The notes beneath the pieces were generated by a model that ran no database searches, was not told where the DNA came from, and saw only the letters and a program-made list of their open reading frames with translations. Below are positions 55,097 through 64,000 of a stretch of 64,000 bases of DNA, one piece after another. The number at the start of each line of letters is the position of its first letter. Within the stretch, counting starts at the first letter, position 1. The DNA is from Rhodobiaceae bacterium (lineage in GTDB: Bacteria > Pseudomonadota > Alphaproteobacteria > Rhizobiales > Tepidamorphaceae): assembly GCA_020637855.1 (NCBI GenBank), contig JACKJR010000001.1, forward strand, positions 868,001-932,000. The letters are read 5' to 3'. The position numbers were made by a program, and so were the translations under genes.

Positions 55097-56518
55097 TTAC
55101 CCCTTGGGAGGGCGGTATTGCAAGATGTCTTCTGCGCGAAGCCATATCGGCGACCCCGCTTTCGCTCCCTGCTTGGCGCGCATGGCGAACTGACGCGCCT
55201 GATCGTCGTCACCGCTTGCAAGGGAGGCTTCCGCGCTCGCCAGATTGGCTTCCGGTATTTTTCCAAGGGCGCCATAGGCGCGGGCGAGATAACGTTGCGC
55301 CTCGGCATGGTCGCGCTGTTCGCGCGTAACGCGGACAAGCTCCGCCACGGCGTTACCCTGCAGGCTCTTGTCCCCCGACACGACATACGCCTTGCCCAGC
55401 GCGACCCGTAGCGCGGTATCGTTGGGCGCAAGTGCCACAGCCTTGCGCAGCGGCGCGACCGCATCGCGCGGTCGCCCGGCGTTGGTCAGGATCTCGCCCT
55501 TCATTTCCCAGAAATAGGGGTAATCCGGCATCTGGCCGAGCAGTTGGTCTATTCCCTTCAGTGCACCGCGATAGTCTGAACTGCGCATCCGGACAATGGT
55601 ATGCGCATACAGTGCGGCAAGGCTGTCATTGGGCTTGGGATAGCGCCGCTTGACGGTGGAAGGGTGATCGAGATAGGCCGAAATCTTGGCGCGCATCAGG
55701 TCATGGCGAAGCTGGAGGTAAGGCGAATCCTTCGCGTTCCAGTAAGAGCTCTGGCGGGCCAGGTTGCTGAGTGCGGCAACGCGTTCGCGCGGCATCGGGT
55801 GACTGACGGCATACGGATCGACATAGCGCGTCGTAAAGATTTGCTGATCGGCAAAACGCTCGAATGTCTTGACCATGCCCTGGCCCGACTGGCCGGTCGC
55901 ATTCAGATAATTGATCGCCGAACGGTCAGCGGCCTGCTCCTGGCCACGCCGGTAGGAAAGCAGTGTCCGCTGCATGATTTGCTGGCCGCCGGACATGATG
56001 GCACCGGCTGCTTCGCCGCTTCCCGCCGCCGCCGCCGCGCCTGCCAGGATGAGCTGGATAATGGAAACGGCCGTTGCGTAGCGCAGTTCCTGGCGCAGCT
56101 GGGCCAGATGCCCGCCGGCGATATGGCCGATTTCGTGCGCCAGAACGCCGATGACCTCGTTTGGCGTTTCAGATTGCAGCAACGTGCCCACATTGATGAA
56201 GATGCGCCTGCCGTCGATGACGAACGCATTGAATTCCTTGCTTGGGACGATGTAGATCGTCAGCCCGCCGCCCCCGACGCCTGCAACACGCAGGATCGGC
56301 GCGATATATTCACGCAACAGGGCCTCGATCTCCGCATCGCGAACGAACTGGATGCCGCCGGCTGCGCGCGCGGGCTGGGGCACGCTGGCAAGGCAAAGCG
56401 CGGCGGAAAGGATCAGCGCCGTCAGCTGCCGCATGAACACGCGAGCGTGCAGGGCGGCCAAGGCCGCGCTCAATACAGTCGTGTTCAAAGGTGTCGGAAG
56501 CTTCATCCTGATGTGCAT
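55097..56518 (-). CDS. M48-family metalloprotease with TPR domain (BepA/YfgC-like)
   Basis: BepA-type proteases act on outer-membrane proteins such as LptD in the periplasm. The product has the zinc motif HEIGH, the third ligand region RRGQEQAADR, and a C-terminal TPR-like half (SDYRGALKGIDQLL, LRVALGKAYV). The signal segment LTALILSAALCLASV ends near ARAAG. I chose the ATG at 56518, behind AGGACAGGG; ATGs at 56506 and 56434 are alternatives, the last giving a short signal peptide. Confidence 0.88.
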   Translation of the reverse strand: MHIRMKLPTPLNTTVLSAALAALHARVFMRQLTALILSAALCLASVPQPARAAGGIQFVRDAEIEALLREYIAPILRVAGVGGGGLTIYIVPSKEFNAFVIDGRRIFINVGTLLQSETPNEVIGVLAHEIGHIAGGHLAQLRQELRYATAVSIIQLILAGAAAAAGSGEAAGAIMSGGQQIMQRTLLSYRRGQEQAADRSAINYLNATGQSGQGMVKTFERFADQQIFTTRYVDPYAVSHPMPRERVAALSNLARQSSYWNAKDSPYLQLRHDLMRAKISAYLDHPSTVKRRYPKPNDSLAALYAHTIVRMRSSDYRGALKGIDQLLGQMPDYPYFWEMKGEILTNAGRPRDAVAPLRKAVALAPNDTALRVALGKAYVVSGDKSLQGNAVAELVRVTREQRDHAEAQRYLARAYGALGKIPEANLASAEASLASGDDDQARQFAMRAKQGAKAGSPIWLRAEDILQYRPPKG

Positions 56519-56721
56519 CGTGCCCTGTCCTGATGACGGGAAACTAGGAACGCAGATGGTTCTGGTCAAACCGCAAGGGATCACGGTTGCGCGACCCGTG
56601 TCTTGCCGAACAAGCTCATAGCATGCAGAACCAAGTCCGTCTGCTCGTTGCCAATCGGGTCATCGGGCATGATTTTGTCGCCAAAAAGGCGATACAGCAT
56701 ATGTGGATGGAGTTTCCGGTG

Positions 56722-57924
56722 ATGCCGAGTGCTGATGAGGTGGTGCAGCGTGCGAAAAGAGCTGGCCGCAAGCTGGCTGCGCGTGGCGATGTTGAGCCTT
56801 TTCTCGCCATGGATGTTCTGCGTGATGCCCACAGGCGGGCCGCCCAGGGGCAGGACATCTGCCATCTTGAAGTAGGACAGCCCGCCGCAAGCGCCCCGCG
56901 TGCGGTGCTGGAGGCTGCCCGTGCCGCACTTGATGGCGACAGGCTCGGATACACCGAGGCGACCGGGATACCCGAACTGCGCGAGCGCATTGCGGCCCAT
57001 TATGCTGCGGCGTACGGGGTCAGCGTCGCCCCCGAGCGCGTGATTGTCACCCCCGGTTCGTCGGGCGGTTTCATGCTGGCGTTTCTGGCGCTGTTTTCTG
57101 CCGGTGAAAAGCTGGCCCTGGCATCGCCCGGTTATCCGGCTTACCGCAACATCCTGAAAGCGTTGGACATCGAGACGGCATGGCTTGAAACGAGAGCCGA
57201 AGACCGCTGGGTTCCTACGGCTGAGGATCTGGCAAATCTGGATGATGCCGAGAGCCTGTCGGGCCTGTTGCTGGCAAGTCCGGGCAACCCTACGGGCACG
57301 GTGATCGAGCCGGACCGCCTGGCAAGCCTTTGCAGGACGGCGCATGAGCGCTGCCTGTGGCTGATTTCCGACGAGATCTACCATGGCCTGACCTATGCCG
57401 CTCCGGCGGATACCGCGCTGCGCCACGATCCCGACGCGATCGTGATCAATTCGTTCTCCAAGTACTACTGTATGACCGGCTGGCGCATCGGCTGGATGAT
57501 CGTTCCAGACGCGCTCGTTCGCACCATGGAACGTCTTGCCCAGAACCTGTTCATCTGCTCGCCAGCCATATCGCAGCTTGCAGCCGTTGCCGCTTTTGAT
57601 GCGGATGAGGAACTGGAAGCCAACAAGGCCGTCTATGCGAAGAACCGCGACCTCCTGCTGAGTGCATTGCCTCAGATCGGAATAGACCGGTTTCTGCCCG
57701 TCGATGGGGCGTTCTACCTCTATGCGGACATCAGCGATTATACCAATAACTCGCTGGACTTCTCGGCAAGGCTATTGGCCGAAGCCGGTATTGCCGCAAC
57801 GCCGGGCCGCGATTTCGATCCCTTCAACGGCGACCGCTACCTGCGTCTGTCATTTGCCGGCTCCAACGAAACCATCACCAAGGCGATCGACAGGCTGGAT
57901 GGTTTCCTGAAAGCGTTCCGATAA
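56722..57924 (+). CDS. Pyridoxal phosphate-dependent class I/II aminotransferase
   Basis: The 400-aa protein shows the fold type I features: GYTEATGIPELRERIA, PGSSGGFMLAF, SPGNPTGTV, DEIYHGLTY and the PLP lysine in NSFSKYYCMTGWRIGW. The amino acid substrate is not known. ATG at 56722 follows GGAG in front of it; in-frame ATGs at 56701 and 56707 are possible. It faces rne, with a terminator between. Confidence 0.9.
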   Translation: MPSADEVVQRAKRAGRKLAARGDVEPFLAMDVLRDAHRRAAQGQDICHLEVGQPAASAPRAVLEAARAALDGDRLGYTEATGIPELRERIAAHYAAAYGVSVAPERVIVTPGSSGGFMLAFLALFSAGEKLALASPGYPAYRNILKALDIETAWLETRAEDRWVPTAEDLANLDDAESLSGLLLASPGNPTGTVIEPDRLASLCRTAHERCLWLISDEIYHGLTYAAPADTALRHDPDAIVINSFSKYYCMTGWRIGWMIVPDALVRTMERLAQNLFICSPAISQLAAVAAFDADEELEANKAVYAKNRDLLLSALPQIGIDRFLPVDGAFYLYADISDYTNNSLDFSARLLAEAGIAATPGRDFDPFNGDRYLRLSFAGSNETITKAIDRLDGFLKAFR

Positions 57925-57930
57925 AAGAAA

Positions 57931-57961
57931 ACGGGCGCTACCTGCATGAAGCCGCGCCCGT
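57931..57961 (-). terminator. Rho-independent terminator of rne, possibly bidirectional
   Basis: ACGGGCGC / GCGCCCGT (57931-57938 and 57954-57961) forms an 8-bp stem with a 15-nt loop between the stops of the aminotransferase and rne. The minus strand then reads TTTTCTTTTAT, a good U-tract for rne. Confidence 0.75.
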
Positions 57962-57984
57962 AAACTATTCTGAAAAAACGAGAA

Positions 57985-60699
57985 TCAGGCGTCGTCGCTG
58001 CGCAATGCCCGCTGCCACCAGCCGCGCCGCGGCGGGCCGGACGGCTTCTCGTCTTCTGCCTCTGCAACCGGTTCGGCTTCCGCTTGCGCTGTCATAACGC
58101 CGGTATCGGCGTCGGCTGAAAACGCGCTCTCGGCTGCAGCGCCGTCATCGGCAGAATCGGCTTCGGCCGCAGCAGGCATATCGCTTTCGCTCGCCTCGTC
58201 CTCTGGTTTGGCCTTGGCGCGGGATCTGCGCGCGCGTTTGGGCTTTTCTTCCGAAACACCTTCCTGAGATGTCTCTTCGGCAGCCACAGCATCCCCATTT
58301 TCCGCCGGTTCAACGGCAGCTTCGGAAACATCCTCATTCGCAGCGCTCTTGCGCCGTGAGCGGCGGCGTGGCTTGGGCTTCTCTTCCGCCTCGGTGACGC
58401 TCACCGCTTCCGTGTCTGCCGCTTCCATGTCCTCAGGCTCACCCGCGTCGGGTTCGCCAGGGATTTCGCCGGATTCATTATCGTTGGCGGCATCGCCGGC
58501 ATCCTGCGTTGTGGCCTCTTCATCACCGGGCTGCGCCTGCTGGCCGCGCCGCCTGCGCCCGCCGCGGCGCCCGCGCCGCCTGCGTTTGCGTCCACCGCCT
58601 TCGCGCTCTTCCGAGCTGCCATCGGCAGTGCGTTCGTCATCGGCCTCATCATCATCGCTGCCGCCGTCGTCGTCATCGCTTGCAGCGATCTCTTCGATAC
58701 CGTCTGCTGCGGTCTCTCCGTCACCACTGCCACGCCGCCGCCTGCGCCGCCTGCGCCGGCGTCCGCCGCCTTCACCATCGCGGGGTGCGAAGTCCTCCTC
58801 CTCCTCGTCATCCATCGCGACCGGCGTGGCGTCGTCAGTCGTGACGACACGCGTTTCCTGGCGCGTATCGGTGCGGGAGGGCGCATGCCGCTCCATGGTC
58901 ATCAGCGTTGAGGTCAGCGTGTCATCGCCAAGAATGGAAATACGTACGCCGTAGCGCTGTTCCAGATCGAACAGATGATCGCGTTTCTGATTGAGAATGT
59001 AGAGCGCAGCACCCGACTGGGTGGTGATCGTCAGGTCGGCAACGCGCTTGCGCAATTCATCCTCGATGGCGCGGAGAACATGCAGGGCGACAGAAGCGGT
59101 CGAACGCACAATTCCGCTGCCTGAGCAATGGGCGCACTTCTCGAAGCTGCCTTCCATGATGCCGGACCGGATACGCTGGCGCGACATTTCCAGCAGGCCG
59201 AAATGGCTGATCCGTCCAACCTGGATGCGGGCGCGATCCGACTTCAGACAATCTTTCAGTTTGCGTTCGACGGCGCGGTTGTTGCGCTTCTCCTCCATGT
59301 CGATGAAGTCGATAACGATCAGACCGGCGAGATCGCGCAGGCGAAGCTGACGCGAGATTTCCGCCGCAGCCTCCAGATTGGTCTTGAGCGCGGTATCCTC
59401 GATTGAATGTTCACGCGTGGCCTTGCCGGAGTTGACGTCGATGGCAACCAGCGCTTCGGTCTGGTTGATGACGATGTAGCCGCCGGATTTCAGCGTTACC
59501 TCGGCGCTGAACATGGCATCGAGCTGTCCTTCGATGCCGTTGCGGATATAGATCGGCTCGCTCTCCTTGTAGACCTGGACGTTCTTGGCATGGCTCGGCA
59601 TGAGCATGCGCATGAAGTCCTTGGCCTCGCGATAGGCGGTGTCGCCCGACACGAGCACCTGGTCGATGTCCTTGTTGTAGAGATCGCGGATCGCGCGCTT
59701 TACGAGATTGCCTTCCTCGTAGACGAGGGTAGGCGCCATGGACTCAAGCGTCAGCTCGCGCACATTCTCCCACAGCCGCAGCAGATACTCGAAGTCACGG
59801 CGGATTTCCGACTTGGTGCGGCTTGCACCCGCCGTCCGCAGGATCACGCCCATGCCTTCCGGCACTTCCAGCTCGCGCGCCACTTCCTTGAGCCGCTTGC
59901 GGTCGCCCGATGATGTGATTTTGCGCGAAATGCCGCCGCCACGTGCGGTGTTGGGCATGAGAACGCAATAGCGGCCTGCCAGCGACAGATAGGTGGTCAG
60001 CGCGGCCCCCTTGTTGCCGCGCTCCTCCTTGACGACCTGCACCAGAAGGACTTGCTTGCGCTTGATGACTTCCTGGATCTTGTAGTTGCGCTTGCGGCGG
60101 CCCGCGCGGCGCGGAAGCTCTTCCAGCGCATCTTCGCTACCAACGGATTCTACGCTGTCTTCTTCGGTAACCTCGGTGACCGAGTTGCCGTTGGACTCAT
60201 CTTCGTCATCGCCGTTTTCTTCTTCGTCGGAATCAGATGCCGGTTCGCTGACCGCATCGTCTTCCGCGGCAAGCGCAGCGGTGCCGTTATCGCCGCCGCT
60301 GTCATCCCCATCCTCGTCTGTGGAGGCTTCCGCGTCTGCCGAAGGGGCATCCGTTTCATCGGCATCTTCCGGCGAGGCAGCGTTGTCCTCGTCGGTATCC
60401 TCGGCTTCGTCGTCCTCGGCTTCCTCGTCGATCAGGGCCTGCCGGTCCGCGAAGGGGATCTGGTAGTAATCGGGATGAATTTCGCTGAAGGCGAGAAACC
60501 CATGCCGGTTGCCGCCGTAATCGACGAAGGCAGCCTGCAGCGACGGCTCTACGCGCGTGACGCGTGCCAGATATATGTTGCCGCGAAGCTGTTTCTTGCT
60601 GGCGGCCTCGAAATCGAATTCCTCGATCCGGTTGCCGCGCGTGACCACAACCCGGGTCTCCTCCGGATGGGTCGCGTCGATGAGCATCTTGTTTGCCAT
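57985..60699 (-). CDS. rne: Ribonuclease E (RNase E/G family)
   Basis: RNase E is the main endonuclease of mRNA decay and rRNA/tRNA maturation. The 904-aa protein has an S1 domain split by an acidic insert (about residues 91-194), the RNase H-like and DNase I-like catalytic parts (AIDVNSGKATRE, VIDFIDMEEKRNNRAVE), the zinc-link CAHCSG, and a C-terminal half of acidic and basic low-complexity blocks with ten consecutive Arg near residue 646. That tail would bind RNA and degradosome partners. ATG at 60699. Confidence 0.96.
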   Translation of the reverse strand: MANKMLIDATHPEETRVVVTRGNRIEEFDFEAASKKQLRGNIYLARVTRVEPSLQAAFVDYGGNRHGFLAFSEIHPDYYQIPFADRQALIDEEAEDDEAEDTDEDNAASPEDADETDAPSADAEASTDEDGDDSGGDNGTAALAAEDDAVSEPASDSDEEENGDDEDESNGNSVTEVTEEDSVESVGSEDALEELPRRAGRRKRNYKIQEVIKRKQVLLVQVVKEERGNKGAALTTYLSLAGRYCVLMPNTARGGGISRKITSSGDRKRLKEVARELEVPEGMGVILRTAGASRTKSEIRRDFEYLLRLWENVRELTLESMAPTLVYEEGNLVKRAIRDLYNKDIDQVLVSGDTAYREAKDFMRMLMPSHAKNVQVYKESEPIYIRNGIEGQLDAMFSAEVTLKSGGYIVINQTEALVAIDVNSGKATREHSIEDTALKTNLEAAAEISRQLRLRDLAGLIVIDFIDMEEKRNNRAVERKLKDCLKSDRARIQVGRISHFGLLEMSRQRIRSGIMEGSFEKCAHCSGSGIVRSTASVALHVLRAIEDELRKRVADLTITTQSGAALYILNQKRDHLFDLEQRYGVRISILGDDTLTSTLMTMERHAPSRTDTRQETRVVTTDDATPVAMDDEEEEDFAPRDGEGGGRRRRRRRRRRGSGDGETAADGIEEIAASDDDDGGSDDDEADDERTADGSSEEREGGGRKRRRRGRRGGRRRRGQQAQPGDEEATTQDAGDAANDNESGEIPGEPDAGEPEDMEAADTEAVSVTEAEEKPKPRRRSRRKSAANEDVSEAAVEPAENGDAVAAEETSQEGVSEEKPKRARRSRAKAKPEDEASESDMPAAAEADSADDGAAAESAFSADADTGVMTAQAEAEPVAEAEDEKPSGPPRRGWWQRALRSDDA

Positions 60700-61628
60700 T
60701 GTACCTGCTCGATTTTTCCGCGCGCAGGGAGCCGGACTGCCCCGATGCCGCTGCGTGGCGGCACAAGCTGTCCGTCCGGCGCGCGATATGTATTGAAAGG
60801 GGAGCGATCCCAGGCGGCATGTCTGTCCGCGAGAAACGCTTGAGTAATTGCGCGCCATTGCCCGCGACCGCCAGCAAACAGCTGCGGTTGGCGATGCATT
60901 GCGTTAGTCGGGTGCGCGCTGACCATGAGAATGTGATCACCCGGTTGTCATGCTGCACGGCTTGCCGTGGCATGGAAATCTGTCATTGCGGCAAGTCCCC
61001 GTTATCCGGAAACCGCCTTTCACGGGTGAGGTTTGTCGACGGTTCTCATGAACATGGCGTCGAATGCCATATTCGTCCGCGTGTACCGTCTGAAAACTCC
61101 CGCTCCGGTGGCTCTCGGCCTTGCCGGGTGATTGCGGAAGTGCGGGAAATCGCTGTCGCGATTACCCTTGCGTCTGCGGGCCTGTACGGCACCATTCCGA
61201 AGCCGGATCGGATTTTCCTTTTGCCGCCCGGAAATCGGCCGGGTGCGAATATCGCGATACGAGAATCAGCCTTCGGAACATGTACGGGCCAGCCGACGCG
61301 AAACAACAAAGCGGTTCAGACGTTGCACGCTTCCTGGTGACGCGGCGGAAACCTACCCAAGAAAATGTATATCAGATCGTATCGTCTAATTTGCAAGCGA
61401 ATTGATTGCATGACACGTCAGCGTGATGGCGCAGAAGCCGCTGACGGGTGTTGCATGGCTGCATCTTCAAGCCGGGAAATAGGGCTTTTCGTCGTTGGAA
61501 AGTGATGGTTAACGATATCCAACTTTAATGAGTTGTGGCATTCGGATAGGGTTCCCGGGCGCTGTTGCCGATGTACTGGCGTGCGCGGGAAGTCCGCCGT
61601 TTGAAGATAAACGTGTGCGAACGGGGAT
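60700..61628. promoter_or_regulatory. 929-nt divergent region between rne and the amidase gene
   Basis: No convincing gene is seen. On the rne side, CTTGCCG / CGGCAAG (60961-60967 and 60989-60995) forms a 7-bp stem about 260 nt before the rne start. On the amidase side, TTAACCAT lies on the minus strand (61505-61512), matching the CtrA half-site, then CAACT-N6-AGTTG (61520-61535). A long rne leader used for autoregulation is known in E. coli; here it is inferred. Confidence 0.4.
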
Positions 61629-62927
61629 ATGCAGCACCAATTTTTGCAAACAATACGCCGGTTGGGGCGGTTCCGGTCTGTATTTGCCGCGCTGATGCTG
61701 GTTGTGGCGTGCATGTCTTTTGCCGGGTTTCCGGCTGTTGGTGGCGCATCCGCCGAATCGGCGCTGCCTGTCGCGCGGGCTGCGCGTCTGGCCGGCGATG
61801 ATCAGCGCACCCGCTTCGTAATGGATATCGACCGCATGGTCGCGTTCCGTATCTTCGCGCTGCCGGAACCCTATCGCGTCGTGATCGACCTTCCCGAACT
61901 CGAGTTCGGTGATTCGGCGGATGTCGAAACGGACGGGCGCGGTCTGGTCAGTGCTTATCGATACGGCCGGTTTGCTCCGGGCAAGTCCCGTATCGTGCTG
62001 GATACCAACGGGCCTTTTAGCATCGACAAGTCCTTCATTCTGGAACCGGTTGATTCCCAGCCGGCCCGCCTCGTGGTGGATATCGTGCCCGCCGACCGCC
62101 GCACATTCATGCGCGAGCTTGCGCTGGCGCCTCCGCCACCGGCGGACGAAAAACCCGAGCCTCCCGCGCAGACGAATGCGCCGGCCGCAGCAACGCCGCT
62201 ACAGCCGGTGCCCCCGGGCGGTGCTGCCGGACGCATGCCGCTGATCGTCGTTGATGCGGGGCACGGCGGCGTCGATCCCGGCGCGAAAGGCAAGGGGGGC
62301 ACGCTCGAGAAGGATGTCGTGCTCGAAGTTGCCCTGTTGTTTGCGGAGAAACTCGAGGCAAGCGGCCGCTACCGGGTGAAGCTGACCCGCGACGATGATC
62401 GCTTCATCAAGCTTGGCGACCGTGTGGAAATCGCGCGCAACGCCGAAGCCTCACTGCTTATTTCGGTGCATGCGGATGCAATCAACTATGCCGGCATCAG
62501 CGGAGCGACCGTTTACACGCGCTCCGACAAGGCATCCGATCTGGCCGCGCAGATGCTTGCCGACCGCGAAAACCGGGCCGATCTGATCGCCGGCGTCGAT
62601 CTGTCGGAGGAAACCGACGAGGTTGCCGGTATCCTGTTCGATCTCGTGCGCCGCGAGACGCGCAACTTCTCAAAGATGTTCGGCCGCGGCCTCATCGATG
62701 AATTCCGCGGTCAGGTCCGCCTTATCAAGAATCCATTGCGCTCGGCCCGTTTCCATGTGCTTGCGGCACCTGATGTGCCGTCAGTACTGGTCGAACTGGG
62801 ATATCTGACAAACGCCAAGGACGAGAAGGTGATGAAGACGCCTGAATGGCGCGAGAAGGTCACTGAAGCCATGCTGCAGGCCGTGGATGCCTATTTCGGC
62901 CGCGGCTTTGCACAGAAAGTTAATTGA
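61629..62927 (+). CDS. N-acetylmuramoyl-L-alanine amidase (AmiC-type) with AMIN domain
   Basis: This zinc amidase cuts the glycan-peptide bond to split septal peptidoglycan. The 432-aa protein has a signal peptide (VFAALMLVVACMSFAGF), an AMIN domain (RTRFVMDIDRMVAFRIFALP), a Pro-rich linker (residues 165-200) and Amidase_3 with VVDAGHGGVDPGA, the zinc-ligand H in SVHADA and VLVELGYLTN. It lies upstream of mrcA in the same direction. Confidence 0.94.
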   Translation: MQHQFLQTIRRLGRFRSVFAALMLVVACMSFAGFPAVGGASAESALPVARAARLAGDDQRTRFVMDIDRMVAFRIFALPEPYRVVIDLPELEFGDSADVETDGRGLVSAYRYGRFAPGKSRIVLDTNGPFSIDKSFILEPVDSQPARLVVDIVPADRRTFMRELALAPPPPADEKPEPPAQTNAPAAATPLQPVPPGGAAGRMPLIVVDAGHGGVDPGAKGKGGTLEKDVVLEVALLFAEKLEASGRYRVKLTRDDDRFIKLGDRVEIARNAEASLLISVHADAINYAGISGATVYTRSDKASDLAAQMLADRENRADLIAGVDLSEETDEVAGILFDLVRRETRNFSKMFGRGLIDEFRGQVRLIKNPLRSARFHVLAAPDVPSVLVELGYLTNAKDEKVMKTPEWREKVTEAMLQAVDAYFGRGFAQKVN

Positions 62928-63139
62928 CGCACGCGCTTCATTGGGGTTCTTGAAGCCCCGCGAGGCATTGCAGATCGGCTTTTGGGTTGCCATGAAACCG
63001 GCCTGATTTGCATGCAAGGGTGCGGGCAGGGCATTCATTCCGGGGCGTATTGCCGGATGATAGGGTTCACTTGAAAAGATGTGGCCATGGCCTGCGCTGC
63101 GGCCAGGAAGAAACGAAAAGACGGAACGGTTAGGCGAAC

Positions 63140-64000
63140 ATGCTTCTTCGCTTCTTCGGATACCTGTTTGCGCTGGGCGTCGTGGTCTTCGTGATCGTGG
63201 CCGGCGGTGTAGGTTACGTGATCTGGAAGGTGTCTGCGGACCTTCCCGAATATTCGGCGCTGCGTGAATACGAGCCGCCGGTGATGACCAGAATTCAGGC
63301 ATCGAACGGCGAGTTGCTGGCCGAATATGCAACCGAGCGCAGGCTCTACCTGCCGATTCAGGCAATCCCGGACCGGATTGTTCACGCCTTTATTTCTGCG
63401 GAAGACAAGAATTTCTATTCCCACATCGGTATCGATTTCACCGGCATCGCCCGCGCCGTTTTCGAGAACCTGCAGAACGTCCGCAGCGGCCGCCGTCTCG
63501 TAGGCGCCTCGACGATCACCCAGCAGGTGGCCAAGAACTTCCTGCTGACCAGCGACCAGACGATCGAGCGCAAGCTCAAGGAAGCGCTGCTTGCGCTGCG
63601 CATCGAACGCGCCTTCACCAAGGACCAGATCCTCGAGCTTTATCTGAACGAGATTTTCCTCGGATTGGGCGCCTATGGTGTCGCTGGCGCTGCCCTGCAG
63701 TATTACGGCAAGTCGGTTCATGAACTGACCATCGCCGAGGCTGCATATTTCGCAGCCTTGCCGAAGGGGCCGAACAATTATCACCCCTTCCGTCACCCCG
63801 ACCGCGCAGTCGAGCGCCGCAACTGGGTGATCGATCGCATGGTGTCCAACGGCTATGTCACATTTGAAGACGGCGAGGAGGCCAAGAAACAGCCCCTCAA
63901 CGTGACGCCGCGTGCAACGGGAGCCCAGATCGTTGCCGCCGATTACTTCGCCGAGGAAGTCCGCCGCGAAATCCTCGACCGCTACGGCCAGGAAAAACTC
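63140..64000 (+). CDS. mrcA: Penicillin-binding protein 1A (N-terminal part, continues past the window)
   Basis: PBP1A polymerises and crosslinks peptidoglycan. The visible 287 residues have an N-terminal TM (FGYLFALGVVVFVIVAGG) and the glycosyltransferase domain with the catalytic Glu in EDKNFYSHIG, GASTITQQVAKN and LYLNEIFLGLGAYGV, and then KGPNNYHPFRHP. The transpeptidase part lies beyond position 64000. ATG at 63140 gives a normal TM start. Gene order with the amidase upstream is typical of the order. Confidence 0.94.
   Translation, partial: MLLRFFGYLFALGVVVFVIVAGGVGYVIWKVSADLPEYSALREYEPPVMTRIQASNGELLAEYATERRLYLPIQAIPDRIVHAFISAEDKNFYSHIGIDFTGIARAVFENLQNVRSGRRLVGASTITQQVAKNFLLTSDQTIERKLKEALLALRIERAFTKDQILELYLNEIFLGLGAYGVAGAALQYYGKSVHELTIAEAAYFAALPKGPNNYHPFRHPDRAVERRNWVIDRMVSNGYVTFEDGEEAKKQPLNVTPRATGAQIVAADYFAEEVRREILDRYGQEKL

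Noticed and set aside
61121..61405. Small plus-strand open frames between rne and the amidase gene
   Set aside because: Several overlapping frames of similar length with no ribosome site, no conserved-looking composition and no domain.
62943..62959. GGGG / CCCC hairpin after the amidase gene as terminator
   Set aside because: Only four solid base pairs and no T-run; too weak to call.
1..64000. Insertion sequences, prophage, CRISPR or defence islands
   Set aside because: No transposase, integrase, phage gene, regularly spaced repeats or Cas-like protein was seen anywhere in the window.

Overview
The window is about 64 kb of high-GC chromosome from an alphaproteobacterium, most likely of the order Hyphomicrobiales (Rhizobiales). 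This rests on gene content and order: lptF-lptG-lptD-surA-pdxA-rsmA, hdaA next to ppk1-ppx, a B12-dependent ribonucleotide reductase (nrdJ), an NDUFA12-type complex I subunit, DUF2155-aat-accC-accB, and an RNase E with a long acidic insert in its S1 domain. No insertion sequence, phage, CRISPR array, rRNA or tRNA was recognised. Nearly everything reads as core chromosome.

Layout. 1-8112: LPS-export and outer-membrane operon on the minus strand (lptF, lptG, lptD, surA-like, pdxA, rsmA), facing a fragment that may be the end of gmk. 8366-15619: pepA, holC, an ABC-F ATPase, a small secreted protein and a GST. An opposite-strand pair (a cytoplasmic class A beta-lactamase-fold hydrolase and a nitrilase-superfamily amidase) sits between pepA and holC. 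15693-18936: divergent katG/oxyR with an inverted repeat between them. 19027-23784: ndk, a molybdopterin oxidoreductase overlapping a small secreted Cys protein, then purM-purN. 23934-32744: DUF2066 protein, CDP-alcohol phosphatidyltransferase, AI-2E-family transporter, hdaA, ppk1, ppx and rnd; ppk1 has a possible 17-codon leader ORF. 32806-38392: MFS transporter, aspS, maeB.

38402-42073 is a TetR-controlled exporter set (ABC permease, ATPase, HlyD-like adaptor, TetR regulator) with a TGACCGGTCA operator inside the promoter spacer. 42176-44235: lrgA-lrgB and a TauE/SafE permease whose leader holds several hairpins and an 11-bp inverted repeat. 44572-48255 is nrdJ. It is separated by a 605-nt non-coding region, with five clustered GANTC sites, from a divergent receiver-like protein that lacks the phospho-acceptor Asp. 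49818-54017: NDUFA12, methyltransferase, DUF2155, aat, accC, accB. 54224-64000: DsbA-like thioredoxin-fold protein, M48 protease, aminotransferase, rne, amiC-type amidase and the start of mrcA (PBP1A).

The genes fall into connected themes: envelope building (Lpt, SurA, AmiC, PBP1A, M48, LrgAB), oxidative defence (KatG/OxyR, GST), nucleotide and replication control (nrdJ, ndk, purMN, HdaA, HolC), polyphosphate metabolism, and RNA processing (RNase E, RNase D). I found no obvious new multi-gene defence or biosynthetic system. The best candidates for something undescribed are the hydrolase/amidase pair, the structured TauE leader, the ppk1 leader ORF and the degenerate receiver.
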